From Akkermansia sp. (GTDB lineage Bacteria; Verrucomicrobiota; Verrucomicrobiia; Verrucomicrobiales; Akkermansiaceae): a stretch of 51,402 bases of DNA. The number at the start of each line of letters is the position of its first letter. Within the stretch, counting starts at the first letter, position 1. The notes beneath the pieces were generated by a model, which saw only the letters and a program-made list of their open reading frames with translations, was not told where the DNA came from and made no database searches. Made by a program: the position numbers and the translations under genes. Where the stretch lies: the NCBI GenBank assembly GCA_017549485.1, contig JAFYUT010000041.1, positions 1-51,402 of the forward strand, given 5' to 3'. Of this stretch, positions 8,609-16,337 are shown one piece after another.

Positions 8609-9037
8609 ATGGCCAGATCCAGAAGAAAAAGAGGAAACGCAAGTAATAACCAAACCTTTATATATATCGGTTGTGGCTTGGCTGTGGCAGTCATCGGGAT
8701 GATGCTCTTCAAGTCGGGTTCATCGGACTCAACTGTTGTGAAATCCGATTTCTCAGCCGAGACATACATGAACCGTGGTTCGGTAGCGGTGGGTAATACC
8801 TATCATATCCCTGCTACCGTGGCAGAGGTTCATTCCCACGGTGGCAGTCGTATCATTGAGGTGCTTACACAAGACCAAAAGCGTATCGGCCTTTTTGTGC
8901 CGGCCAATACCACGCTTAAATCCAATGTGCGTGTGAATATGGATTATGTCTTTACCGTGAATGGGCGCAATGGCACCATGCCCGATGGCTCTCCCGTGAA
9001 GGGGATTTTGGTTGTAACTGAAGCAGAAGCAAAATAA
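8609..9037 (+). CDS. Membrane-anchored small protein of unknown function
   Basis: 142 aa. A basic N-terminus (MARSRRKRG) is followed by one transmembrane helix (about 17-35, YIGCGLAVAVIGMMLF), giving an N-in, C-out anchor. The outer domain is beta-rich and of OB-fold size (NTYHIPATVAEVHSH, then RIGLFVPANTTL). I do not recognise the family. It starts 17 nt after the ABC transporter, and its TAA overlaps the ATG of the next gene (TAATG), so the three are translationally coupled. A periplasmic partner of the transporter is a reasonable inference, not shown by sequence. Confidence 0.75.
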   Translation: MARSRRKRGNASNNQTFIYIGCGLAVAVIGMMLFKSGSSDSTVVKSDFSAETYMNRGSVAVGNTYHIPATVAEVHSHGGSRIIEVLTQDQKRIGLFVPANTTLKSNVRVNMDYVFTVNGRNGTMPDGSPVKGILVVTEAEAK

Positions 9038-10977
9038 TGAAAGCTCTTTATCTTTTACCTCTTATTCCGTTGATGGTAGGTGTGGCTACGGCCCAAATGC
9101 CCACCACAGCCCCGCAGAGTTTTGATTTGAGCGGTAAATCTACCCAAGCTCAGTCAGGTGTTCGCAATGATGACCCCAACAGCTTCGGTGAAACACCTCC
9201 TCCCCAGCTCATGGGCATGGAGCTGCCGCTGTTGGACCCCTCCACAGATACCATTTCATACGGAGGCGGTAAGTTTGATGTAGGTAATAATGCCATGGTG
9301 CGTGAGCGTTTTGAGAAATACCTCAACCAATCTCCGGATGATACCGAGGCCTCCCGCAAGTACCGTCGTTCTATTGAAAAGTTGATTGACCTCACGCAGA
9401 AATATTCTAAAAATGCCGGTCCCGTCGGCAGTAAAGTGTTGGTCAAAATCGGCACAACGCTGTATGATATCTCAGATTATCCCGGCGATGGTCAGCAGGC
9501 CGGTGCGTTGGCCAGCGGCATGGTAAGCGCATTGGATGCTCAGCGTGCCAATCTGCGCCGCGATAAAGCTAACCAACAGTTGGATGACGATATTGAAAAA
9601 CTTGTTAAAAAGACCAATTCTCTCACCAACCAAAACACCCAGAAGGGAAGTGGCGGCGGTAATATCGGCAATATTCAGGGGAAATCGGGTGCCAGCGGCG
9701 GTGTCAGCCACACGGTGCGTATTGCATTTAATACCCAAAAGATTGCAGAGAATAAGGCAAAGCAGGGGGCTAATATAGCCGCCAGCGAGGCCTCGTTGCT
9801 CAAGGCCAAGATTCAGTATCAGGCTTTGTTGCTCTCCCTGTTCTTGGAGCGTCGTTTTGATCACACGGTCATCGGTGCGCGTGTTTATCGCCACATCTTC
9901 CGAGATGGTGATACAACACTCAATATGGAGAAAGACTCCGATGCTTACAAGATGTTTACCGGTATATCGGGTATGCCTCCCACGGTCAATGCCTTAGATA
10001 GCGCTGCTGCCAATGCTCGCCGCGATATTGACCAAAGCATGGATTCTATCACCAATCTTTTGGCCCAGAATAAGCTTGGTGAGGCTACCAACCGCTTGAT
10101 TACTGCCGTGGCCATAGGTGAGTTCATGCAAAGTGTGGCCGTGTTCCCCGCTGAGTCCCGTCGTCGTATTGCTGAGTATTGGACCCTGCGTAAGAATGCG
10201 CTTGTGGCGCTCAATGCCCGAGATTATGGTGAGGTAGAGCGAATCTCCGGCCGCCTTAAAGAGCTTGATGCAGATTATAATGACTCTCTGCTCATGTCTT
10301 ATACTGAGGCTAAGAAAACGCAGAGCGATGGTTATTTGCGCCAAGCCAGAAAGGCAATGGAAGCAAATAAGGAAGAGGAAGCTATGGAAGCTATGGCCAA
10401 TGCCGCCGTAGTATGGCCCCGCAACCCACGAATTGCAGAGGCTAAATCGTTGGTGGAGAAGATAGATGCTTACGATAAAGAAAAAGCCGAGTTTGCAGAC
10501 TTGATACGAGCCAAGCGTTTCCGTGATATTTACAGGGACCGTAACCGTCTCAAGGTGGTTGCCGCTTTGGATGAAACCCTGGCGCAGCAGTACGAGGCTG
10601 TTCTGCGCTATATTGAGACCATTGATAATTCTCTTACTCAGTTCCGCGAAATTGCTGAGGAGCAGGGAACCATGGGGGCCGGTATGGCTTATGAAAAACT
10701 CGTGGAGATGCAGGCCGAGAATGAGGCCTTGCCGGAGGAGCTCTTCCGCGGCGAGTTGAAAAATGATAAGCAATTCTCTGATACCTTGCGAGACCTGCGT
10801 GATGCTGCCGGCGAGTTTACGGAGGCTTTGGCTACAGCTCAAAAACAAGAGAAAAAGGGTGAGTACGGCTCTGCTCTTGCTCACTATTACCGTGCGCTGG
10901 AGCTCAACCCCACCTCTATCATGGCTAAGGATGGCATCAATCGTGTGTCCGATGTCATTTTCAGTGCTAAGTTCTGA
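9037..10977 (+). CDS. Large secreted TPR-like protein
   Basis: 646 aa with signal peptide MKALYLLPLIPLMVGVATAQ. The mature protein begins with a proline/serine-rich region, then long amphipathic helices. A Gly/Ser-rich linker with GGGNIGN lies near residue 208. The C-terminal part has TPR-like helical repeats, clearest in GEYGSALAHYYRALELNPTS near residues 607-626. It is the last gene of the ABC operon, sharing one nt with the gene before it and followed by a strong terminator. A scaffolding or partner-binding role in the periplasm is inferred. I do not recognise a named family. Confidence 0.8.
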   Translation: MKALYLLPLIPLMVGVATAQMPTTAPQSFDLSGKSTQAQSGVRNDDPNSFGETPPPQLMGMELPLLDPSTDTISYGGGKFDVGNNAMVRERFEKYLNQSPDDTEASRKYRRSIEKLIDLTQKYSKNAGPVGSKVLVKIGTTLYDISDYPGDGQQAGALASGMVSALDAQRANLRRDKANQQLDDDIEKLVKKTNSLTNQNTQKGSGGGNIGNIQGKSGASGGVSHTVRIAFNTQKIAENKAKQGANIAASEASLLKAKIQYQALLLSLFLERRFDHTVIGARVYRHIFRDGDTTLNMEKDSDAYKMFTGISGMPPTVNALDSAAANARRDIDQSMDSITNLLAQNKLGEATNRLITAVAIGEFMQSVAVFPAESRRRIAEYWTLRKNALVALNARDYGEVERISGRLKELDADYNDSLLMSYTEAKKTQSDGYLRQARKAMEANKEEEAMEAMANAAVVWPRNPRIAEAKSLVEKIDAYDKEKAEFADLIRAKRFRDIYRDRNRLKVVAALDETLAQQYEAVLRYIETIDNSLTQFREIAEEQGTMGAGMAYEKLVEMQAENEALPEELFRGELKNDKQFSDTLRDLRDAAGEFTEALATAQKQEKKGEYGSALAHYYRALELNPTSIMAKDGINRVSDVIFSAKF

Positions 10978-10989
10978 GTCTTATATTCA

Positions 10990-11026
10990 AAAATCCGCGG
11001 GAGCTTGTTGAGCTCCCGCGGATTTT
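10990..11026 (+). terminator. Strong terminator of the ABC-TPR operon
   Basis: A perfect 16-bp stem (10990-11005 with 11011-11026) with a 5-nt loop and four T at the 3' end of the stem. It starts 13 nt after the stop of the TPR-like gene. Confidence 0.9.
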
Positions 11027-11053
11027 CCGTATAACCCCCATTCATTCTTTTTC

Positions 11054-11917
11054 TTGAAAACGCGTTTTGCACCTTCGCCCAGTGGGCCCTTGCATGTGGG
11101 GCACTTGTTGGCCGCTATCCAAGCACGCCGCTTGGCAGATGCTCATGGCGGCGAATGTCTGCTGCGTATTGAGGATATTGATATCACCCGCGCCCGCAGT
11201 CGCGAGTGGGTGGATTTGATGTATGAGGATTTGGCCTGGCTGGGCTTGCATTTTGATGGAGAAGTCGTGGTGCAAAGTACCCGCTTTGATGTATACGCCT
11301 CTGTGTTGGCTCGGCTTAAATCCATGGGCTTGCTGTATCCTTGTTTTTGCACGCGAGCTGAGATTAAGGCGCAGATTGCCGAGATTGGTCGCGCCCCTCA
11401 TGCTACTTTGGGCTACCAATACCCCGGTACTTGTCGCAACCTTTCGGCGGATGACGTTGCCGCCCGCTTGGCCCGTGGGGATGCGCATGCGTGGCGCCTT
11501 GATATGCAGCGTGTTCAAGACCTCATCGGCACGCCGTTGTGGTCAGATATGCGCCGCGGCGTGCAGCGTTGCGTGCCCACTGCTTATGGGGATGTGGTGC
11601 TGGCTCGCAAAGAAATGCCGGCAAGTTACCATTTGTGTGTTGTGATTGATGATGCGGCACAAGGCGTCACCCACGTTACCCGCGGGGAAGATTTGTTTGA
11701 TGCCACTCATATTCACCGTGCGTTGCAAGCCGTGTTGGCGCTGCCTGTGCCTACCTATTGCCACCACGGTTTATTGAAAGACAACACCGGTAAGCGCCTT
11801 GCCAAGAGAGATGGCGCCCGCTCTCTGGCCTCGCTTCGTGCTGCCGGTTATACCCCGCAAGATGTACGCAATTCGCTCAATACTGCTCTGTTGAACGGTG
11901 GTATTTGGCAGGTATGA
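11054..11917 (+). CDS. gluQRS: Glutamyl-Q tRNA(Asp) synthetase
   Basis: This is a truncated paralogue of glutamyl-tRNA synthetase that attaches glutamate to queuosine in tRNA(Asp). At 287 aa it has the catalytic Rossmann domain and no anticodon-binding domain. Motifs are FAPSPSGPLHVGH (HIGH-type HVGH at 14-17), the zinc site with CFC, a following Tyr and GTC, and a KMSKS-like GKRLAKRDG near residue 247. The start is TTG at 11054; no ATG suits the conserved N-terminus, which begins KTRFAPSPSG. A TATAAC at 11030-11035 with TTGAGC 16 bp upstream could be its promoter, overlapping the preceding terminator. A hairpin follows the stop. Confidence 0.9.
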   Translation: MKTRFAPSPSGPLHVGHLLAAIQARRLADAHGGECLLRIEDIDITRARSREWVDLMYEDLAWLGLHFDGEVVVQSTRFDVYASVLARLKSMGLLYPCFCTRAEIKAQIAEIGRAPHATLGYQYPGTCRNLSADDVAARLARGDAHAWRLDMQRVQDLIGTPLWSDMRRGVQRCVPTAYGDVVLARKEMPASYHLCVVIDDAAQGVTHVTRGEDLFDATHIHRALQAVLALPVPTYCHHGLLKDNTGKRLAKRDGARSLASLRAAGYTPQDVRNSLNTALLNGGIWQV

Positions 11918-11954
11918 GTACCCCGTCCATCTGCATGCAAATGGACGGGGACTC
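11916..11954 (+). terminator. gluQRS terminator
   Basis: A 10-bp GC-rich stem (11921-11930 with 11941-11950), extended by four more pairs across a bulged A, with a 10-nt loop. A T run (TTTTTT at 11961-11966) follows. It overlaps the gluQRS stop codon and lies between convergent genes. Confidence 0.8.
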
Positions 11955-11985
11955 GTAGGATTTTTTATAGATTCGGTCTTTTGCG

Positions 11986-14034
11986 TTAATATTTATACGC
12001 GTTGTCTTCTCTGTATATGCCCTCTGTTGCGGGGGCATAGGCCTTGTTGGTCCAGCGCAGGTCATACACGCGGGCATCTGCGCCATCTGCCGTGATGCGT
12101 ATACCGTTGGTTTCGTTGGCGGGCGAGGCCGGCAGTGCTTGGCCTATGAGCATATCATCAAGCCACACGTAATACCCACTATGCACATTCTGAGCATTGT
12201 TGCCGGGGTGCCATACAATGCGCAGCTCTGAGCGGGGGGAAGAGTTTTTGTTGCAGTACAGTATCATGTCTCCCCACATGATGCAACCCTCACTCATGTT
12301 CAACATGCCGCTGTTGGTGCCGTCTGCTATTTCAATGCGCAGGGCTTTGTCATTTTCTTTCCAACCACCGGTAGCACCGTTGCCGAAAGTGGCCCTAATG
12401 TTGACGGAGTAGCCGGCGTTTTCGGAAAACTCACCTTTCGCAACAAAGCGCTTGGTGCCGTTTTCAAAGTTTGAGAACTTTTTATCCCCTCGCTCGGTCC
12501 AGTTCTCGCCTTCGGCATCATTGCGGGGTAGTCCGGCCGTGCGCCCGCCTATACCCATGGCTTGTGCTAAATTGCCGGCAATGATGAGAGAGCCTTGTTC
12601 ATTGGGGTGCAAGCCATCTCGCCCGGCGCGGTTTGACATGGAGTCCGGCCAGCTGAAGGGGACGGCATGCGTAAAGTCTACAAGTCCTTTGTTAATATCT
12701 ACATATACCATTTGTTTATGGAACTTTTTGGCATATTGAGATACCCAACTGCGCAGCAGTGTGTTATACTGTTTTACCGTCAGGTGGCGCTCGGCTTGGT
12801 TATTGTTGTGGTGGCTACCCCAGCAGGGTACGGCCATGATGTAGATTTTATCACTGCTTTCTTGCAGAACATGCTCCACAATTTGCCCCATGTTGCCCCA
12901 TTCTTGGTTGGGTTTGCGACTGTAGCGGCCTTTGGTACATGTTACCGTGCCGCCCAGCATGTTCTGCATTTTGGTGCAGAAATTGGCTTCCGTATACCCG
13001 TTGTCCGACAGCAAATCGTTGGTGCCCATCAGGCAGCACCACGTGTTGCAGTTGTAGGTCTCTGCGGCGCTTTGCGTAGAATGCCCGCCATAGTTCACAC
13101 CGGTCATTCCGGCGTTGGAGCCACTGATGATGTTGTGTGTACGGCCCGAGGATTGAGCCAAATGCACATTCGGGAAATCTACTCCGCCGTAGCTGTCACC
13201 TGCATCGCTGGTGGTCATCTTTGTATACCCGGGAGTATAGCCATCTCTCGGCCCGACGATTTCGTGTTCGATGCCGTTATCTACCAGTATTTTGAATAAT
13301 TGCCATCGCCATGTTTGGTCATTTACGCCGTGGGTGATGGAGTCGCCCATGAACATGACTCGCCCCAGCGTGCTGCCGTCCTCTCGCTTGCTTTCAAACG
13401 GTACCGTGTAGTCCTTGGGGGCTTCATAATCGGAGGTGTCTAAGGTAGAGGGTGTGTCAATGCTGAACGCCGTTACATAATTGAGGTTTACCTTGTAGCC
13501 CGAGGTCTTGTTGATTTTGCCGGACTTGAGACCATCTGCCTTGAGTACCTCATATTCTGTACCACCGGCCGCTACCGCCATGACGCGCACGCCATTGTTG
13601 GGACTGTTGGTCAGTTTTAAGGTTACGATGTTGTTGACGGCATGTTGTTGCAGGGTGGCATAATTGATGGCGGTTTGCGGATTCCACACATTACCCATCC
13701 AGTAAAAACACAGCTTCGGCTCACGTTCGCCCGCCGGTTTATTGGTGTCGGCCACATCGGCCATGCCGTAGTCTACCGCATTGGTTTGCCACAGCATCAG
13801 CGGGCTGCCGCTCTTGTAGTCGTTAGAGTTAACGTAGCTGTGCAACGAATTCAGATTCAGTTGAACCGTCACGCATGTTGCACCTGCCGACTCTACGGCA
13901 AAGCCCCCTTTGCCATTGTAGATAACCTTGTTTGTTGTATCACATTGAGGCGTTGCCAAATCGCTGTATGTGGCTGCATTCAAAGCCTGTACATAGCAGG
14001 CCAACATGCTGATGATTAAATGAGTCTTTTTCAT
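11986..14034 (-). CDS. Secreted SGNH/GDSL-type hydrolase
   Basis: 682 aa with signal peptide MKKTHLIISMLACYVQALNA. The central domain has SGNH blocks: nucleophile Ser232 in MFMGDSITHG, Asn339 in LMGTNDLL, and Asp473 and His476 in GRDGLHPNEQG. The N-terminal ~210 residues and the C-terminal ~180 are beta-rich and likely to be accessory, perhaps carbohydrate-binding, modules. Such esterases often remove acetyl groups from glycans, which would fit a mucin- or polysaccharide-degrading habit, but the substrate is not shown. There is no PEP-CTERM tail although its neighbour has one. A promoter about 50 nt upstream gives a leader of roughly 40 nt. Confidence 0.85.
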   Translation of the reverse strand: MKKTHLIISMLACYVQALNAATYSDLATPQCDTTNKVIYNGKGGFAVESAGATCVTVQLNLNSLHSYVNSNDYKSGSPLMLWQTNAVDYGMADVADTNKPAGEREPKLCFYWMGNVWNPQTAINYATLQQHAVNNIVTLKLTNSPNNGVRVMAVAAGGTEYEVLKADGLKSGKINKTSGYKVNLNYVTAFSIDTPSTLDTSDYEAPKDYTVPFESKREDGSTLGRVMFMGDSITHGVNDQTWRWQLFKILVDNGIEHEIVGPRDGYTPGYTKMTTSDAGDSYGGVDFPNVHLAQSSGRTHNIISGSNAGMTGVNYGGHSTQSAAETYNCNTWCCLMGTNDLLSDNGYTEANFCTKMQNMLGGTVTCTKGRYSRKPNQEWGNMGQIVEHVLQESSDKIYIMAVPCWGSHHNNNQAERHLTVKQYNTLLRSWVSQYAKKFHKQMVYVDINKGLVDFTHAVPFSWPDSMSNRAGRDGLHPNEQGSLIIAGNLAQAMGIGGRTAGLPRNDAEGENWTERGDKKFSNFENGTKRFVAKGEFSENAGYSVNIRATFGNGATGGWKENDKALRIEIADGTNSGMLNMSEGCIMWGDMILYCNKNSSPRSELRIVWHPGNNAQNVHSGYYVWLDDMLIGQALPASPANETNGIRITADGADARVYDLRWTNKAYAPATEGIYREDNAYKY

Positions 14035-14082
14035 TGCCCTTGGTCGTGTTACTGTTTTTTCCTACCTCGTGCCTATGTAATC

Positions 14083-14110
14083 ATTCTATCAAATATCCCC
14101 CGCATTGCAA
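14083..14110 (-). promoter_or_regulatory. Promoter of the SGNH hydrolase gene
   Basis: On the minus strand TTGCAA (14105-14110), 16-bp spacer, TAGAAT (14083-14088). The predicted leader is about 40 nt, longer than for the near-leaderless genes in this window. Confidence 0.45.
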
Positions 14111-14201
14111 GCATGAAAAAGCACGCGTCATTTGTGAACGCGGAATTTGTTGATAATGGAGCGTGGAAATCGGTTTCCGCTGTTTTGGCATATCAACAAA
14201 A

Positions 14202-14223
14202 AGCCGCAGCATTGGCTGCGGCT
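14202..14223 (-). terminator. Terminator of the IdeS-like gene
   Basis: A 9-bp stem (14202-14210 with 14215-14223) with a 4-nt loop, followed on the minus strand by TTTTTGTTG. It lies 36 nt past the stop of the 14260 gene. Confidence 0.8.
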
Positions 14224-14259
14224 GGGTGTTATCACATTTTTCGTCTGAATCGCCGGGCT

Positions 14260-15174
14260 TTAGTGGCGGCGGCGGCGCATGGCCAGTGCCCCCAGAGCAA
14301 GCAAGCTCAAAGTAGCCGTTGTAGGCTCCGGCACAGAATCACCACCGGTGGCCTTTACAAGCCCCCATTCATCACTTATGCCGGGGTTGATGGTGTAGGC
14401 TGTTGTGATGGTGTAAATCTTTTCGTCATCTTCACCAAATTTCAGGGTATAGGCTCCATCTTTTCCTTCCACAGTCAGCGCCGTAAGCTCAGGAACCATG
14501 GTGTAGTCATCAGAGTCTGTAATCCATATCTTGCTGATGATGCCGTCGGTATGTTCCAGCCCCCAAAGCGTAATGGCGTGACGCTCATCCTTATAGCTGG
14601 CAGTCAGTGACACCCCTTTACCTTTGTCCAGTGCCTCGATGAGCTGGGCTCCTGTAGGATTCGTGATTGATTCGATGAAGCACCCACCATGTTCCTTGTC
14701 GTACAGCGTTCTTCCCGTAGTATATTCGCTGTAATAGCCGGTTTCTTGGTCTGCTAAATGGGTGAAGCGGTCATTATCCTTACCCGTCAGCCACCACTGA
14801 ATTGCGCTGCTGGCATTACCTCCGGCGTCTGTGGTAGAGTTTTCCACAAAAGTTTGCCATATAGCATCTACACCTTGCGGTACACCGTCCACAGGCTCGT
14901 ATTGATTTTGCCACCATGCCAGCAAATTGGCGGCAGAAGCAGCATAGCACATGCTGTCATCCGTTTTGGCTCCATTTCCGCTTGGGTCATTCGGGTAAGT
15001 CGTGCTCCACCCATTGCCAATACCATCATCAGCATGGGTCTTGTTGGCATCATACCAACCGCTTTCGGCCGATACACCGTTTGCCCAGAATGTTTCTGTT
15101 TTTGGTTCTGTATCTGCTTGTGTTGCCGTGGCTCCCAACATAGCAATGGCAACTATTGTAAGATATTTGTTCAT
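14260..15174 (-). CDS. IdeS/Mac-like (peptidase C66) cysteine protease with PEP-CTERM anchor
   Basis: 304 aa: signal peptide (1-20, ending ATQA), a papain-like catalytic domain, and a PEP-CTERM sorting tail (281-304: VPEPTT, hydrophobic stretch, RRRRH). The catalytic domain follows the streptococcal IgG protease IdeS block by block, compared from memory. GWYDANKT (39-46) matches GWYDVNKT and supplies Lys45 for the oxyanion hole. MCYAASAANLLAWW (75-88) holds Cys76. KGVSLTASYKDERHAITLWG (186-205) holds His199. IWITDSDD (216-223) gives Asp220 and Asp222. All known catalytic residues are present. The natural substrate is unknown; immunoglobulin is possible but not shown. PEP-CTERM proteins are processed by an exosortase, which is not in this window. 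Confidence 0.82.
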   Translation of the reverse strand: MNKYLTIVAIAMLGATATQADTEPKTETFWANGVSAESGWYDANKTHADDGIGNGWSTTYPNDPSGNGAKTDDSMCYAASAANLLAWWQNQYEPVDGVPQGVDAIWQTFVENSTTDAGGNASSAIQWWLTGKDNDRFTHLADQETGYYSEYTTGRTLYDKEHGGCFIESITNPTGAQLIEALDKGKGVSLTASYKDERHAITLWGLEHTDGIISKIWITDSDDYTMVPELTALTVEGKDGAYTLKFGEDDEKIYTITTAYTINPGISDEWGLVKATGGDSVPEPTTATLSLLALGALAMRRRRH

Positions 15175-15227
15175 GTTATTAGTGCGGTAAAAAGTCTTTC
15201 CGTTTGCTTTTCAGCAAAGTGCGCGCG

Positions 15228-15257
15228 ATGTTAGCATAATGACCCTCCACTTGTCAA
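15228..15257 (-). promoter_or_regulatory. Promoter of the IdeS-like gene
   Basis: On the minus strand TTGACA (15252-15257), 18-bp spacer, TAACAT (15228-15233). The leader of about 45-50 nt contains a small hairpin (15204-15219, 6-bp stem, 4-nt loop). The -35 is consensus; the -10 assignment is less certain. Confidence 0.45.
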
Positions 15258-15341
15258 ACATATTTTCGTCAAATGACTTGATTTACAAATTGTAGAATCA
15301 AAAATGACATGGCGATAACCGTTTCTCTGAGCGGTTTTTCT

Positions 15342-15369
15342 TTGACTTTTTGTGTGAATATGTTAGACT
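15342..15369 (+). promoter_or_regulatory. Promoter of the thioredoxin-fold gene, near-leaderless
   Basis: TTGACT (15342-15347), 16-bp spacer, TAGACT (15364-15369), ending 8 nt before the ATG at 15378. This excludes an in-frame start at 15309. Confidence 0.6.
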
Positions 15370-15377
15370 TAACCATC

Positions 15378-15884
15378 ATGAAATTGTTCTCATCCGTTGT
15401 TGCATTCATGCTGGCAATCGGCTCTATTGGTGCGCAGGAGGCTGCTGTGCAATCCGTTGCCCCGCCTACGTCGCTTGCGCAAGCCATCGACAATACGCCT
15501 TTTATAACGGAGCACAAGCCTGACTCTCAAGCTCAGTATTACATGTACTTTTTCACGGCCTCCTGGTGTGCCCCCTGTCGTGCCGTGACACCCAAAATCG
15601 TGGCAGAGTATGCCTCTATGATTTCCAACCATTACATGGAGGTTATCCTTGTCTCCTTTGATGATACGGAGGAGCAAGCCCGCGCTTACCTCCGCAAATA
15701 TGAGGCTCCATTTGCCGCCATTCTGTTCTCCTCTCTTCCCTCGCATCCGTTGCCCGGTTGTCCTCCGGATGTCAATGCTATCCCTCACATCATTGTGGTA
15801 GATTCCCACGGCAATTTCATCTACCGTGGCCACGCCCTCCGCTACTCTGAGTGGAAATCCCGCACAACCCCATCCGAAAAATAA
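15378..15884 (+). CDS. Secreted thioredoxin-fold (TlpA-like) protein
   Basis: 168 aa starting with signal peptide MKLFSSVVAFMLAIGSIGAQ. The thioredoxin domain has the active-site motif WCAPC (63-67) in FTASWCAPCRAV and a cis-proline before a beta strand in NAIPHIIVVD. TlpA/ResA-type proteins act in the periplasm as thiol-disulfide reductases. The C-X-X-C with Ala-Pro fits reductase rather than oxidase character, which is inference. The start was moved from 15309 because the longer form would cover the promoter and would lack a signal peptide at its N-terminus. It is divergent from the IdeS-like protease gene across about 200 nt; a functional link is possible but unproven. Confidence 0.87.
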   Translation: MKLFSSVVAFMLAIGSIGAQEAAVQSVAPPTSLAQAIDNTPFITEHKPDSQAQYYMYFFTASWCAPCRAVTPKIVAEYASMISNHYMEVILVSFDDTEEQARAYLRKYEAPFAAILFSSLPSHPLPGCPPDVNAIPHIIVVDSHGNFIYRGHALRYSEWKSRTTPSEK

Positions 15885-15926
15885 TTCCTGTTTGCTTGAA
15901 ATTAGGGAAACGTGGTAGCTTGTGCT

Positions 15927-16337
15927 TTATTTGCTCTCAAGCAACATCTTCAGCCGCTCGCCTAGGGCGGCTGTATTGTTTATCTCGCACGTCCAGATGA
16001 CGATTACTTGCCACCCCTTTTCTTGTATTTCCTGACACTTCTTTTTATCTCGTGCAACGTTTTCTGCAAATTTCGCGTTCCAAAAATCTATATTAGTTGT
16101 CGGAGTACTCGCGTATTTGCATCCCTCATGTCTGTGCCAAAAGCATCCGTTTACAAAAATAACAGTTTTATATTTTGGTAAGACAATATCGGGTTTTCCC
16201 GGTAACTCTTTGACGTGTAAGCGGAATCTGTAACCCATGGCGTGCAGTACTTTCCGTACAAGAATTTCTGGCTTCGTATTCTTGCTTTTCACTGCGGACA
16301 TATTCCGCCTGCGCTGTTCCAAGGTGTGATTATCCAT
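15927..16337 (-). CDS. vsr: Very short patch repair endonuclease Vsr
   Basis: 136 aa. Vsr nicks 5' of T in T:G mismatches that arise when 5-methylcytosine deaminates, so it protects hosts of a cytosine-5 methyltransferase. The family signature is clear: RRRNMSAVKSKNTKPE at the N-terminus, catalytic Asp50 in LPGKPDIVLP, and the zinc/catalytic segment VNGCFWHRHEGC (62-73) with conserved His and Cys. It overlaps the upstream restriction endonuclease gene by 8 nt and is two genes downstream of the methyltransferase, the expected setting. The gene is more AT-rich than the flanks, as is the whole cluster to 22.4 kb. Confidence 0.95.
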   Translation of the reverse strand: MDNHTLEQRRRNMSAVKSKNTKPEILVRKVLHAMGYRFRLHVKELPGKPDIVLPKYKTVIFVNGCFWHRHEGCKYASTPTTNIDFWNAKFAENVARDKKKCQEIQEKGWQVIVIWTCEINNTAALGERLKMLLESK

